DNA of 9,348 nucleotides from Oscillospiraceae bacterium (GTDB lineage: Bacteria > Bacillota > Clostridia > Oscillospirales > Acutalibacteraceae): the NCBI GenBank assembly GCA_029012165.1, contig JAQXLO010000175.1, positions 1-9,348 of the forward strand, written 5' to 3'. The position numbers and the translations under genes were made by a program. The notes beneath the pieces were generated by a model that worked only from the letters and a program-made list of their open reading frames with translations, ran no database searches and was not told the DNA's origin. How positions within the stretch are numbered: the first letter of the stretch is position 1; each line of letters starts with the position of its first letter. Positions 1 through 5,921 of this stretch are shown here, piece after piece.

Positions 1-147
1 GCGCAGCGTGGTGGATTTCCCGCATCCGGACGGGCCTACAACAGCGATGAACTCTTTTTCTTCGATTTCAAGATTAAAATCCGTCACGGCGTTTTTATCA
101 GAATTGGCATATTTTTTCCCGATGTGTTTTAACTCGATAAAGCTCAT
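1..147 (-). CDS. Sugar ABC transporter ATP-binding protein (MsmK/UgpC/MalK type), N-terminal part only
   Basis: The first 49 codons of an ABC ATPase are seen; the rest lies beyond the left edge of the window. Translation from the ATG at 147 starts MSFIELKHIGKKYAN and reaches a perfect Walker A motif, GPSGCGKST, at residues 38-46. The spacing from the start and the 'A-V-x-D-F-N-L-E-I' strand are those of the MalK/MsmK/UgpC family, cytoplasmic ATPases that energise CUT1 sugar importers. A GGAAGG ribosome binding site lies 8 bases before the ATG, and the gap to the upstream permease is only 23 bases, so it is very probably the fourth gene of the transporter operon. The nucleotide-binding domain is certain; the C-terminal regulatory domain that would confirm the MalK type is not visible. 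Confidence 0.93.
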   Translation of the reverse strand, partial: MSFIELKHIGKKYANSDKNAVTDFNLEIEEKEFIAVVGPSGCGKSTTLR

Positions 148-170
148 AATGATTTCCTTCCTTTTTAAAC

Positions 171-1022
171 TCAGCCCTCTTTTGAGCCTGTTGAAACGAC
201 GCCCTCTACAATTTGCTTGGAGAAGAACGAGTAAATGATGATAACCGGGATCGTGATCAGCGTAATGACGGCAAGCGTCTGACCCATGGTTGTGTTTTCG
301 TTGGAGGTGATGGCGTTCAATCCGATCTGTGCCGTGAGCAGGTCACTCGATGTAAACACAAGTGACGGCCAAAGGTAGTCGTTCCACACATTCAGGAACG
401 TGAACACGCTGACAGTGGCAACAACGCTCCTGGACATGGGAAGAACCATGGTAAAGAAGTATTTGACGGGACTGCAGTGATCCAGCTGTGCCGCCTCGTA
501 AATATCGTCAGGCAAGCTGATAAACACCTGTCGGAACAAAAAGATGTTGAACGGATTGACAATCATCGGAAGAATATAGCCGATAACGGTATTCAACAGT
601 CCGAGCTTCGCTACGAACAAAAAATGGATCGTGATAATCGTTTCCATCGGCACGATCATCAGAAGCATAATAATCAACAGCCAGCGTTCACGGAACGGAA
701 ATTTGATTTTCGCAAGGGCATAACCGGCAAGACCGTTTACGATTACGCCCAGAACAATCAGCACGGCAGCATAAAACAGGGTGTTGAGCATATAGCGCAG
801 AAAGCTTGTGTTGGTAAGAATGGAAATATAGTTTTCCAAAAAGCTGCCGTTTAACGCAGGCGGAATAAACGCCGCCGCCGTATTCATATCGGCTGTAATC
901 TGTGCGTCGGGCTTAAAGGAATTTGCAAGCATCCAGATTACGGGAAACAGGAAAAATAACGACAGGACAATTAAAACGCCAACGAGGATCCAATTACCGA
1001 TCTTTCTTCTTTTTGTCAGCAT
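171..1022 (-). CDS. CUT1-family carbohydrate ABC transporter permease (MalG/LacG type)
   Basis: A 283-residue inner-membrane subunit of a binding-protein-dependent sugar importer. The N-terminus (residues ~10-33) is a strong transmembrane segment preceded by basic residues, and further hydrophobic segments lie at about 81-103, 113-133, 141-165, 197-219 and 250-268, the usual six for a MalG-like permease. The EAA loop that docks on the ATPase is at about 177-196 (EAAQLDHCSPVKYFF, ending in LP), followed by the characteristic WND at 213-215. The length is typical of the family. The start ATG at 1022 lies inside the end of the preceding permease gene (29-base overlap) and has a strong AGGAAAGGGGG ribosome site 7 bases upstream, which supports this start and suggests translational coupling. 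The substrate cannot be told from the sequence; an oligosaccharide or glycoside is most likely for CUT1. Confidence 0.95.
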   Translation of the reverse strand: MLTKRRKIGNWILVGVLIVLSLFFLFPVIWMLANSFKPDAQITADMNTAAAFIPPALNGSFLENYISILTNTSFLRYMLNTLFYAAVLIVLGVIVNGLAGYALAKIKFPFRERWLLIIMLLMIVPMETIITIHFLFVAKLGLLNTVIGYILPMIVNPFNIFLFRQVFISLPDDIYEAAQLDHCSPVKYFFTMVLPMSRSVVATVSVFTFLNVWNDYLWPSLVFTSSDLLTAQIGLNAITSNENTTMGQTLAVITLITIPVIIIYSFFSKQIVEGVVSTGSKEG

Positions 1023-1917
1023 GCTTATTCCCCCTTTCCTTAGTGACGACAGTCTGAATGACCGTCAGTATCATGACAAAGAACGCAAATACGATGGACA
1101 TCGTGGAGGCAAGACCGATTTCCCAGTTCACAGTACCTGTTTCATATATGTCATAAACCATGGTGTATGTCGAGTGAGACGGTCCGCCGCCCGTCATAAT
1201 CATCGGCTGCACAAGCATACGGAACGCACCGATTGTTATGGTGATGAATACAAAGATGCAAAGCGGTTTCAGCTCAGGCAAGGTAATGTCCTTAAACTTT
1301 TTCCAGCCGCTTGCGTGATCCATCTCCGCCGCTTCATAAAGTGCGGGGTTGATTGCCTGCAAGCCGCCGAGGAAAATAATCATCTGATAGCCCATGCCCT
1401 GCCAGGAGCTCATGATGGCAATGGACGGGAGAGCCTGCGATGCGCTGTTGATAAACGGCTGAGGATCAATTCCGAGATTGCCGAGAATGGAGTTTAAAAT
1501 GCCCTCGGGGCTGAAAATCTGAATCCACAAAGTCGATACAACGGCAAGCGACATGACAACAGGAACAAAAAACGCAACCTTGAAGTACTTTTTGCAGTGT
1601 GTAACTTTGTTGATTAAAAGTGCAAGTCCCAAGGCGCCCAGACCCTGAAGCGGTACAATAATCAGCACAAACCGAACCGTGTTCCCGAACGCCTGTCTGA
1701 AATCCTCGTCATGAAAAATCTGCGCATAATTTTCAAATCCGACAAAGTGTGTGATTTCGGGGTTGAGTGCGAAAAAATCCGTGAAGCTGAATATCAGCGT
1801 TAAAATCATCGGAATGAACAAAAATACCGTCAGCAGTACCAGCGCCGGGCCGAAGAACGCCATGCCCAAAAGAGATTCCGATCTCTTTTTCATTTTAACA
1901 GTTCGCTCTTTATTCAT
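994..1917 (-). CDS. CUT1-family carbohydrate ABC transporter permease (MalF/LacF type)
   Basis: A 307-residue membrane subunit that should pair with the MalG-type permease encoded next. The first transmembrane helix is at about residues 17-45 (AFFGPALVLLTVFLFIP), with further helices at about 80-102, 114-133, 162-186, 217-236 and 269-291. The EAA motif is at about 195-214 (EAAEMDHASGWKKFKDITLP). The MTGGGPSHSTYTMVYDIYE segment at 241-259 is a family signature of LacF/UgpA-like subunits. The C-terminus is a very lysine-rich tail. The ATG at 1917 overlaps the stop of the binding-protein gene by 8 bases (ATGAATAA), typical of translational coupling. An internal ATG at 1893 (MKKRSES) is an alternative, since no strong ribosome site precedes either one. 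Family assignment is secure; the substrate is unknown. Confidence 0.94.
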   Translation of the reverse strand: MNKERTVKMKKRSESLLGMAFFGPALVLLTVFLFIPMILTLIFSFTDFFALNPEITHFVGFENYAQIFHDEDFRQAFGNTVRFVLIIVPLQGLGALGLALLINKVTHCKKYFKVAFFVPVVMSLAVVSTLWIQIFSPEGILNSILGNLGIDPQPFINSASQALPSIAIMSSWQGMGYQMIIFLGGLQAINPALYEAAEMDHASGWKKFKDITLPELKPLCIFVFITITIGAFRMLVQPMIMTGGGPSHSTYTMVYDIYETGTVNWEIGLASTMSIVFAFFVMILTVIQTVVTKERGNKHADKKKKDR

Positions 1918-3241
1918 TGTCGTATGTGTAACGCTTCAGCTTTGCGTTAATCCTTTCTACAGATTTATCCAGCTCCGACTGAACATCGAGTCCCGAAAGG
2001 ACACAGTTTTCAAGCGTTTGCTGAAAAGAGGTGCTGACCTGCGGATAAACAGGTGTTTTCGGTCTCGGATGACCGTATTTGCTCAGCTGATTGTAAAGTG
2101 CCCTGTAGTTTTCGTCCGTCTGAAAGATATCATTTTCCTCAAATGCTTTATAGGTTGACGGCAGGCTTTTTGTTTTTTGGCAAAGCAGGGAGCCGCTCTC
2201 TGCGCCGCTCATCCACAGGACAAGCTCGGTCGCCCCTTCAATATTTTCTGTTTTCGTGGTCGCCGCAAACGCCCATGAGCCCGTCGGTGTATAGCGTTCC
2301 CCGTTCCAATCATCGCCGACGATATAGGGCGCAACGCCGATGTCCACGTCCGGATAGCTTGTGTAAATCGTATTGACTTCCCATGCGCCGTCAAACTTAA
2401 AGGCGGCTCTTCCGCTCTCAAACAGCTTATCGACCGGCACCGCCGACATATAGCCCTTGTCCAGAAGCGTTTTAAAGTATTCGATGGTCTGCTTGTTTTT
2501 CTGCGAATTAAACACACCGTCGGCAACAAGTCCCGTTTCATCGATCATATCGCCGCCGTTTGACCAGAAGAACGGCGCATAATAATAGATCGTTGCCTCG
2601 CCGACAGGAAAAGTCATGTCGAGCGAATACCCGTTTTTCTTTTCGGCGACAGGCTTGACTTTTTCAAGAACCTCCAAAAACTCGCTGAATGTCCATGGAT
2701 CATCCGCATCGGGAACACTCACACCTGCGCTTTTTAAAATCTCCTTGTTGTAGTAGAGCCCTACGCTTGATTCCATCGCACCGAGAGCATAAAGCGTCCC
2801 GTTATATGTACCCTGAGCAAGAATCGACTCCAGATATTCGCTGCGCTCCTGTTCGGTAAGCGGTGCGAGGGGTTGAATGATATTGTTCACCGCATACGCC
2901 GCAATATTCGGACCGTCAACGGTAATGACATCAGGCAACCCGCCCGACATCACCGAAGCGTTGATTTTGTCGGAATAGCCGCCGCCGCTGTCGTTTCTCG
3001 GAATAAACTCAATATCGGCAAAATATTTCCCGTTGTAAGCCTCATTGAATTTGTGCACCGATTCCTTGTAGCATCGTCCCTCATCGGTATCCTCAATGGT
3101 GTGGACCCAAATGGACAGATACGCTTCGCCGTCGTCGTAGCCCTCTATGTCGCCGGGAGACGGGACGGATGTCTGGCATCCTGTCAGGAAACAGGCGGCG
3201 GACAGAACCAGAGCGAACATGACCGATAGTTTTCTTCTCAT
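1910..3241 (-). CDS. Extracellular sugar-binding lipoprotein of a CUT1 ABC transporter
   Basis: A 443-residue family-1 solute-binding protein (MalE/UgpB/MsmE-like), the substrate-capture component of the importer. Residues 1-21 form a lipoprotein signal peptide (basic MRRK, hydrophobic stretch), ending in the lipobox LTGC with the lipidated cysteine at residue 22. The mature protein starts with a flexible S/P/G/D-rich stretch and then the beta-strand AYLSIWVHT. The family pattern GGLPDVITVDGPNIAAYA, about 100 residues in, and the later GAWEVNTIYTSYPDVDIGVAPY and TPTGSWAFAATTKT segments are typical of sugar-binding proteins. The ATG at 3241 is chosen over the adjacent in-frame TTG at 3244 because an AAAGGAG ribosome site lies 7 bases before it. 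It is the first gene of the transporter operon and is transcribed from the promoter at 3311-3339. Ligand unknown. Confidence 0.95.
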   Translation of the reverse strand: MRRKLSVMFALVLSAACFLTGCQTSVPSPGDIEGYDDGEAYLSIWVHTIEDTDEGRCYKESVHKFNEAYNGKYFADIEFIPRNDSGGGYSDKINASVMSGGLPDVITVDGPNIAAYAVNNIIQPLAPLTEQERSEYLESILAQGTYNGTLYALGAMESSVGLYYNKEILKSAGVSVPDADDPWTFSEFLEVLEKVKPVAEKKNGYSLDMTFPVGEATIYYYAPFFWSNGGDMIDETGLVADGVFNSQKNKQTIEYFKTLLDKGYMSAVPVDKLFESGRAAFKFDGAWEVNTIYTSYPDVDIGVAPYIVGDDWNGERYTPTGSWAFAATTKTENIEGATELVLWMSGAESGSLLCQKTKSLPSTYKAFEENDIFQTDENYRALYNQLSKYGHPRPKTPVYPQVSTSFQQTLENCVLSGLDVQSELDKSVERINAKLKRYTYDNE

Positions 3242-3276
3242 CAAAAAGCTCCTTTCAAGTAGATTTCCAGATTGCG

Positions 3277-3298
3277 TAACCGATTAAGTAACCGGTTA
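3277..3298. promoter_or_regulatory. Compound operator copy 1 (transporter side)
   Basis: TAACCGATTA (3277-3286), two bases, then TAACCGGTTA (3289-3298). The second half is a perfect palindrome that extends to 16 bp (3286-3301); the first half is the same palindrome with one mismatch. Both have a central CG, the hallmark of operators bound by LacI-family proteins. The site lies at about +7 to +28 of the predicted transporter transcript, suited to blocking RNA polymerase. Binding by the adjacent LacI-family regulator is inferred from position and type. Confidence 0.8.
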
Positions 3299-3310
3299 CT
3301 TTTCTACTTC

Positions 3311-3339
3311 ATCATACTACCTTGTTCTGCGTTTGTCAA
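3311..3339 (-). promoter_or_regulatory. Sigma-A promoter of the sugar transporter operon
   Basis: On the minus strand, TTGACA (3339-3334) and TATGAT (3316-3311) are separated by exactly 17 bases: a perfect -35 and a one-mismatch -10. An AT-rich run of T and A tracts (about 3340-3360) directly upstream resembles an UP element. The start point should fall near 3304, giving a leader of about 60 bases that contains the compound operator before the binding-protein gene. Confidence 0.88.
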
Positions 3340-3357
3340 TAGTTTTTTTCAAAAAAA

Positions 3358-3379
3358 TAACCGATTATGTAACCGGTTA
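3358..3379. promoter_or_regulatory. Compound operator copy 2 (regulator side)
   Basis: TAACCGATTA (3358-3367), two bases, then TAACCGGTTA (3370-3379): the same arrangement and orientation as copy 1, differing in one base of 22, and still matching in the T-run that follows. It ends 8 bases before the regulator's predicted -35 and about 18 bases upstream of the transporter -35. It could therefore serve autoregulation, or DNA looping with copy 1 at 81 bp centre to centre. Confidence 0.78.
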
Positions 3380-3387
3380 TTTTTTGC

Positions 3388-3416
3388 TTGATTTTTCACG
3401 CTCAAGTTGCTATACT
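3388..3416 (+). promoter_or_regulatory. Promoter of the LacI-family regulator
   Basis: TTGATT (3388-3393) and TATACT (3411-3416) with a 17-base spacer on the plus strand. Transcription should start near 3423, giving a leader of about 24 bases that carries the GGAGG ribosome site at 3434-3438. Confidence 0.72.
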
Positions 3417-3446
3417 GAATCCATACAGACTGTGGAGGCAAAAAAA

Positions 3447-4472
3447 TTGAAACAGAAAAAGGTCACCTTTGACGACATCGCAAAATACACCGGCTTTTCA
3501 AAAACAACCATTTCACGGTATTTTAACAATCCCGACTCCCTCACGCTTGAAAATCAGGAGAAAATCGCAAGGGCGCTGACGGAGCTGAACTATCACGAAA
3601 ACAAGCTGGCGAAGGTTCTTGCAAACGGTAAAACGGAGTTTGTAGGGATAATTGTGCCGAACCTCTATATGCATTACTACTCCGAAATGTTGAACCGGAT
3701 TCTTTCAAGCTATGAGCAATACGGTTATAAATTCCTTGTTTTTGTCAGTACAGGCCGCAAAGAAGACGAGAGAAAATATTTGCAGGAGCTTCTGGCGTAT
3801 AACATCGAGGGAATGATCCTATTGAGCCACACCATTCCCTCAAAGGAGCTGGCATCCTATAACATACCGATTGTAACGATTGAGCGTGAGGATCAATATG
3901 TATCCAGCGTAAATACCGACAACTATATGGGTGCGGTTCAGGCAACAAGCCTGCTTATCAAAAACAAATGCGATATCCTTATCCATATTAACTCCGTGTT
4001 TCCGCCCGATATACCGGCATACGGGAGAATAAAAGGCTTTCTCGACATCTGCGAAAAAGAAAATATCCGGCACGAGTTGATTTTAACGGATCTTGGTAAT
4101 ACCTACAAGGAAAACTATGACTGCATTTTTTCGCTTCTTCAGGAGATAAAAAAGAAGTACCCGACCATAAAGAAAGGTCTTTTTATGGCGAACGATACCC
4201 ACGCAAACGTCCTGTTGAACATCATCGTCAGAGAGTACGGGACTCTGCCTGACGAATTCCGGATTGTGGGCTTTGATAACTCGCCTATTGCAAGCGAGTC
4301 CATCATACCGATCAGTACAGTCGGACAGCAGATCGAAAAAATAGCCGCCGAAGCGGTTGAAGTGCTCGTGGAACAAATGAACGAACGAAAAAAGAGAAAG
4401 CCCTCCACACAAAAGGAGATTGTCCATAAAAAAGTGACGCCGATACTGATCCGACGGGAAACGACGGACTGA
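3447..4472 (+). CDS. LacI-family transcriptional regulator, TTG start
   Basis: A 341-residue DNA-binding repressor, typical in length for the family. The helix-turn-helix is at residues ~6-26 (VTFDDIAKYTGFSKTTISRY), followed by the hinge at ~50-62 (HENKLAKVLANGK, with the minor-groove leucine) and a periplasmic-binding-protein-like effector domain from 64 (TEFVGIIVP). C-terminal family signatures are seen: the AND of 'FMANDTHANVLL' and GFDNSPIAS, then the IPISTVGQQ stretch. The effector should be a sugar. The start is the TTG at 3447, because a GGAGG site lies 8 bases upstream and the protein then begins directly with the HTH. The frame is open further upstream to 3333, but that stretch covers the promoter and operator and is not expected to be translated. 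It is divergent from the sugar transporter, which it presumably represses through the TAACCGGTTA sites, along with its own gene. Confidence 0.94.
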   Translation: MKQKKVTFDDIAKYTGFSKTTISRYFNNPDSLTLENQEKIARALTELNYHENKLAKVLANGKTEFVGIIVPNLYMHYYSEMLNRILSSYEQYGYKFLVFVSTGRKEDERKYLQELLAYNIEGMILLSHTIPSKELASYNIPIVTIEREDQYVSSVNTDNYMGAVQATSLLIKNKCDILIHINSVFPPDIPAYGRIKGFLDICEKENIRHELILTDLGNTYKENYDCIFSLLQEIKKKYPTIKKGLFMANDTHANVLLNIIVREYGTLPDEFRIVGFDNSPIASESIIPISTVGQQIEKIAAEAVEVLVEQMNERKKRKPSTQKEIVHKKVTPILIRRETTD

Positions 4473-4479
4473 GGTCGGC

Positions 4480-4517
4480 AAAGGTGGCAGAGAACAGTTA
4501 CTCTGTCGCCTTTTCTT
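4480..4517 (+). terminator. Intrinsic terminator of the LacI-family regulator gene
   Basis: Starting 8 bases after the regulator stop codon, AAAGGTGGCAGAG (4480-4492) pairs with CTCTGTCGCCTTT (4501-4513) around an 8-base loop. All 13 positions pair in RNA, two of them as G-U. The stem ends in a TTTTCTT tail. It isolates the regulator from the decayed region that follows. Confidence 0.85.
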
Positions 4518-4519
4518 AT

Positions 4520-5008
4520 CCGGTGATGCCGTCAGAATGTCGAATAAGTCAAACAAGAAATGAGGTCGGCGGCAAGGATGCGCCAATCGTTGTCATCGGA
4601 CGTGAGGCAGGAAGCGTCAAAAGAGACGGATTTGAATCCATTACCGATACCGAGGATAAATGTCGGTACCGTCAGGATCTAACCTCAACCGGTGATGTGC
4701 TTACAACGGTTGTAAGCAATCCGGACGGAATTGATTATACCGCCCGATCAATAAAAGTCACTCAAAAGAAACCGGCGGCACCGGTTTTGATACCATTTTC
4801 GGGTTCAGATGTAAATACATAAAACATATTCGATAAGGACACAAAAATGATTTGTTGTGATCTTTCAAAAATGTATGATGTAAAATGATGTGAACCAAGG
4901 ATATTCACTTTTTCAGTTGCCAAAGACGACGAGCCTTGTTTCAAAGAAGACACCCGTCAGGGAGTAGCGGTCAGCTATATTTCAAAAGCGTTACCCGAAA
5001 CGGCATAA
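4520..5008 (+). pseudogene. Probable decayed coding region (secreted enzyme or Ig-like protein remnant)
   Basis: This stretch has no intact gene, but one plus-strand frame reads like protein through to 5008 with only two stops inside it (TAA at 4820-4822, TGA at 4886-4888). The first segment contains DAPIVVIGREAGSVKRDGF, which resembles the start of the C-terminal domain of glycoside hydrolase family 3 (usually '..AIVVIGRxAGE..'). It continues with a segment resembling a bacterial Ig-like repeat (CRYRQDLTSTGDVLTTVVSN, then SIKVTQKKPAAP). The last segment (FTFSVAKDDEPCFKEDTRQG) also looks protein-like and ends in TAA. There is no plausible ribosome site or start: the only upstream start candidate (GTG at 4484) lies inside the regulator's terminator. 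I infer the remnant of a larger gene, possibly the glycosidase once served by this transporter. The GH3 resemblance is from memory and weak. Confidence 0.38.
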
Positions 5009-5009
5009 G

Positions 5010-5040
5010 AAAAAAGTCGCAGACCGTATGGAATGCGACT
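5010..5040 (-). terminator. Second terminator-like hairpin downstream of tRNA-Pro
   Basis: Read on the minus strand, AGTCGCA (5040-5034) pairs with TGCGACT (5021-5015) around a 12-base loop and is followed by a run of T (plus-strand A-run at 5010-5014). It lies about 40 bases beyond the first tRNA terminator and may be a back-up. The stem is short, so confidence is moderate. Confidence 0.5.
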
Positions 5041-5076
5041 GTACATAACAAAATATATTTCAAGCTCTGTTTTCAG

Positions 5077-5121
5077 AAAAAAATTGAGTATTCACAGGTA
5101 AAATCCCTTATGAATACTCAA
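5077..5121 (-). terminator. Intrinsic terminator of tRNA-Pro
   Basis: On the minus strand, TTGAGTATTCA (5121-5111) pairs perfectly over 11 bp with TGAATACTCAA (5094-5084). It is followed by seven T (plus-strand A-run 5077-5083). The stem starts two bases after the CCA end of the tRNA. It is AT-rich but has the full stem-plus-U-tract form. Confidence 0.82.
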
Positions 5122-5123
5122 AA

Positions 5124-5199
5124 TGGTCGGAGTGGAGGGATTTGAACCCCCGACATCCTGCTCCCAAAGCAGGCGCGCTACCAACTGCGCTACACCCCG
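5124..5199 (-). tRNA. tRNA-Pro (anticodon UGG), CCA encoded
   Basis: The minus strand of this 76-base stretch folds as a complete tRNA. The acceptor stem CGGGGTG pairs with CACTCCG (one G-U). It has a D-arm with AGTTGGTAG, and the anticodon stem CCTGC/GCAGG encloses the 7-base loop TTTGGGA, giving anticodon TGG. The T-arm contains GGTTCAAATCC, followed by discriminator A and a genomically encoded CCA. It reads proline codons of the CCN box. No clear promoter is visible directly upstream, so it may be transcribed from the promoter of the lipoprotein gene and processed out. Two terminator hairpins follow it. Confidence 0.97.
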
Positions 5200-5205
5200 G
5201 AGAGA

Positions 5206-5230
5206 ACAGTGTCCTTTTGGGGGACACTGT
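5206..5230. repeat. Inverted repeat between lipoprotein gene and tRNA-Pro
   Basis: ACAGTGTCC (5206-5214) and GGACACTGT (5222-5230) form a perfect 9-bp stem with a 7-base loop. On the plus strand it is followed by GTTTTTG, on the minus strand only by TTCTCTCC. For the minus-strand genes it is therefore a poor intrinsic terminator. It may be a weak terminator for the lipoprotein mRNA or a processing site in the tRNA leader, since it sits 7 bases from the tRNA 5' end. Confidence 0.6.
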
Positions 5231-5240
5231 GTTTTTGCGT

Positions 5241-5840
5241 TTAGCTGTTCTCGATCGGCTGGTAACCGCCCGGGAAGGGGGTTACAGCGGAGAACATTGC
5301 TTTTTGCGGAATCATCTTGTAGTATTCCCCCGTATTGCGCAGGGACACGGAGAGCTGCACGTTCATGTTGTCCGCCTCGGAATCGCAGAACAGCAGGAAC
5401 GGTTCCTCCAAATCGGCGTACTGCTTGAGGATGTGGATATTTCCCTCGGCGTCTGCCTGAATACCGAACACGGAGATGTTTTCCAGATCAAAGCGGGGAA
5501 CGACGAGGTACACATCGTTGCCGCCGGCATCCACACGGCGCATGGAGTCGAAGCTTTCGTCGTCCACCATGGAGAAACGGTTTTGGTGGATCGTATGCAG
5601 GGTATTGTAATAGTCGCTTCGGGAGCCGATATATTGCAATGCGCACATGGTGTTTTCTCGCCATTGTACACCTTCCGCCATTCTGTAAAGGCCTGTGAGC
5701 CCCTGTGTGGTGATGACGAAGGTGTGCTCGGTGGCAGACTCCTCGGTGGTCTCCGATTCGGAAGACTGGAAGGAAACCGAACAACCGGCGAATACAAACA
5801 AAAGCAACGGAATAAGACAAACAGCCAATCCCTTGCGCAT
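5241..5840 (-). CDS. Small lipoprotein of unknown function
   Basis: A 199-residue predicted lipoprotein I do not recognise. Residues 1-19 are a signal peptide (MRKG, then a hydrophobic run), with lipobox FAGC and cysteine 20. An S/T/E-rich linker at about 21-39 (QSSESETTEESATEH) would hold the domain away from the membrane. The rest (about 40-199) is a mixed, mostly beta-looking globular domain with no cysteine pairs or catalytic motif that I can name. It contains RFDLENISVFGIQADAEGNI and ends with PFPGGYQPIENS. It would be anchored on the outer face of the cytoplasmic membrane. The ATG at 5840 has an AAAGGAGG site 7 bases upstream, and the gene has its own promoter (5871-5899). It lies downstream of the HAD/M28-like operon and upstream of tRNA-Pro; neither neighbour suggests a role. 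Confidence 0.9.
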   Translation of the reverse strand: MRKGLAVCLIPLLLFVFAGCSVSFQSSESETTEESATEHTFVITTQGLTGLYRMAEGVQWRENTMCALQYIGSRSDYYNTLHTIHQNRFSMVDDESFDSMRRVDAGGNDVYLVVPRFDLENISVFGIQADAEGNIHILKQYADLEEPFLLFCDSEADNMNVQLSVSLRNTGEYYKMIPQKAMFSAVTPFPGGYQPIENS

Positions 5841-5870
5841 ACGGCAGCCTCCTTTAGCTCAAGTAGACCC

Positions 5871-5899
5871 ATTATACCTGAAATAAGCGAAAAAAGCAA
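5871..5899 (-). promoter_or_regulatory. Promoter of the small lipoprotein gene
   Basis: On the minus strand a consensus TATAAT (5876-5871) is preceded at 17 bases by TTGCTT (5899-5894), with AT-rich sequence upstream. It lies in the 81-base gap after the M28-like gene, so the lipoprotein, and possibly the tRNA, can be expressed independently of the upstream operon. Confidence 0.75.
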
Positions 5900-5921
5900 T
5901 AGCAAAACGAAAAAGATTCCG

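Noticed and set aside
4470..4572. TGAGGTCGGC repeated twice about 90 bases apart
   Set aside because: A 10-base match with no extension or further copies; not evidence of a repeat element.
4628..4639. GGATTTGAATCC, similar to the T-arm part of tRNA-Pro (GGATTTGAACCC), as a possible attachment-site copy
   Set aside because: Only 11 of 12 bases match, with no flanking match to the tRNA 3' end; chance similarity is likely.
4769..4787. AAACCGG/CCGGTTT hairpin as a terminator or further regulator operator
   Set aside because: It has a 5-base loop with no real T-run and lacks the uninterrupted TAACCGGTTA palindrome. It lies inside the protein-like remnant.
4484..4822. A 112-codon open frame with a GTG start taken as a real gene
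   Set aside because: The GTG and the first codons are the stem and loop of the regulator's terminator and no ribosome site precedes them. The rest is treated as part of a decayed gene.
4936..5145. A 69-codon plus-strand open frame
   Set aside because: It runs through both terminator hairpins and into the tRNA, with no ribosome site or family resemblance.
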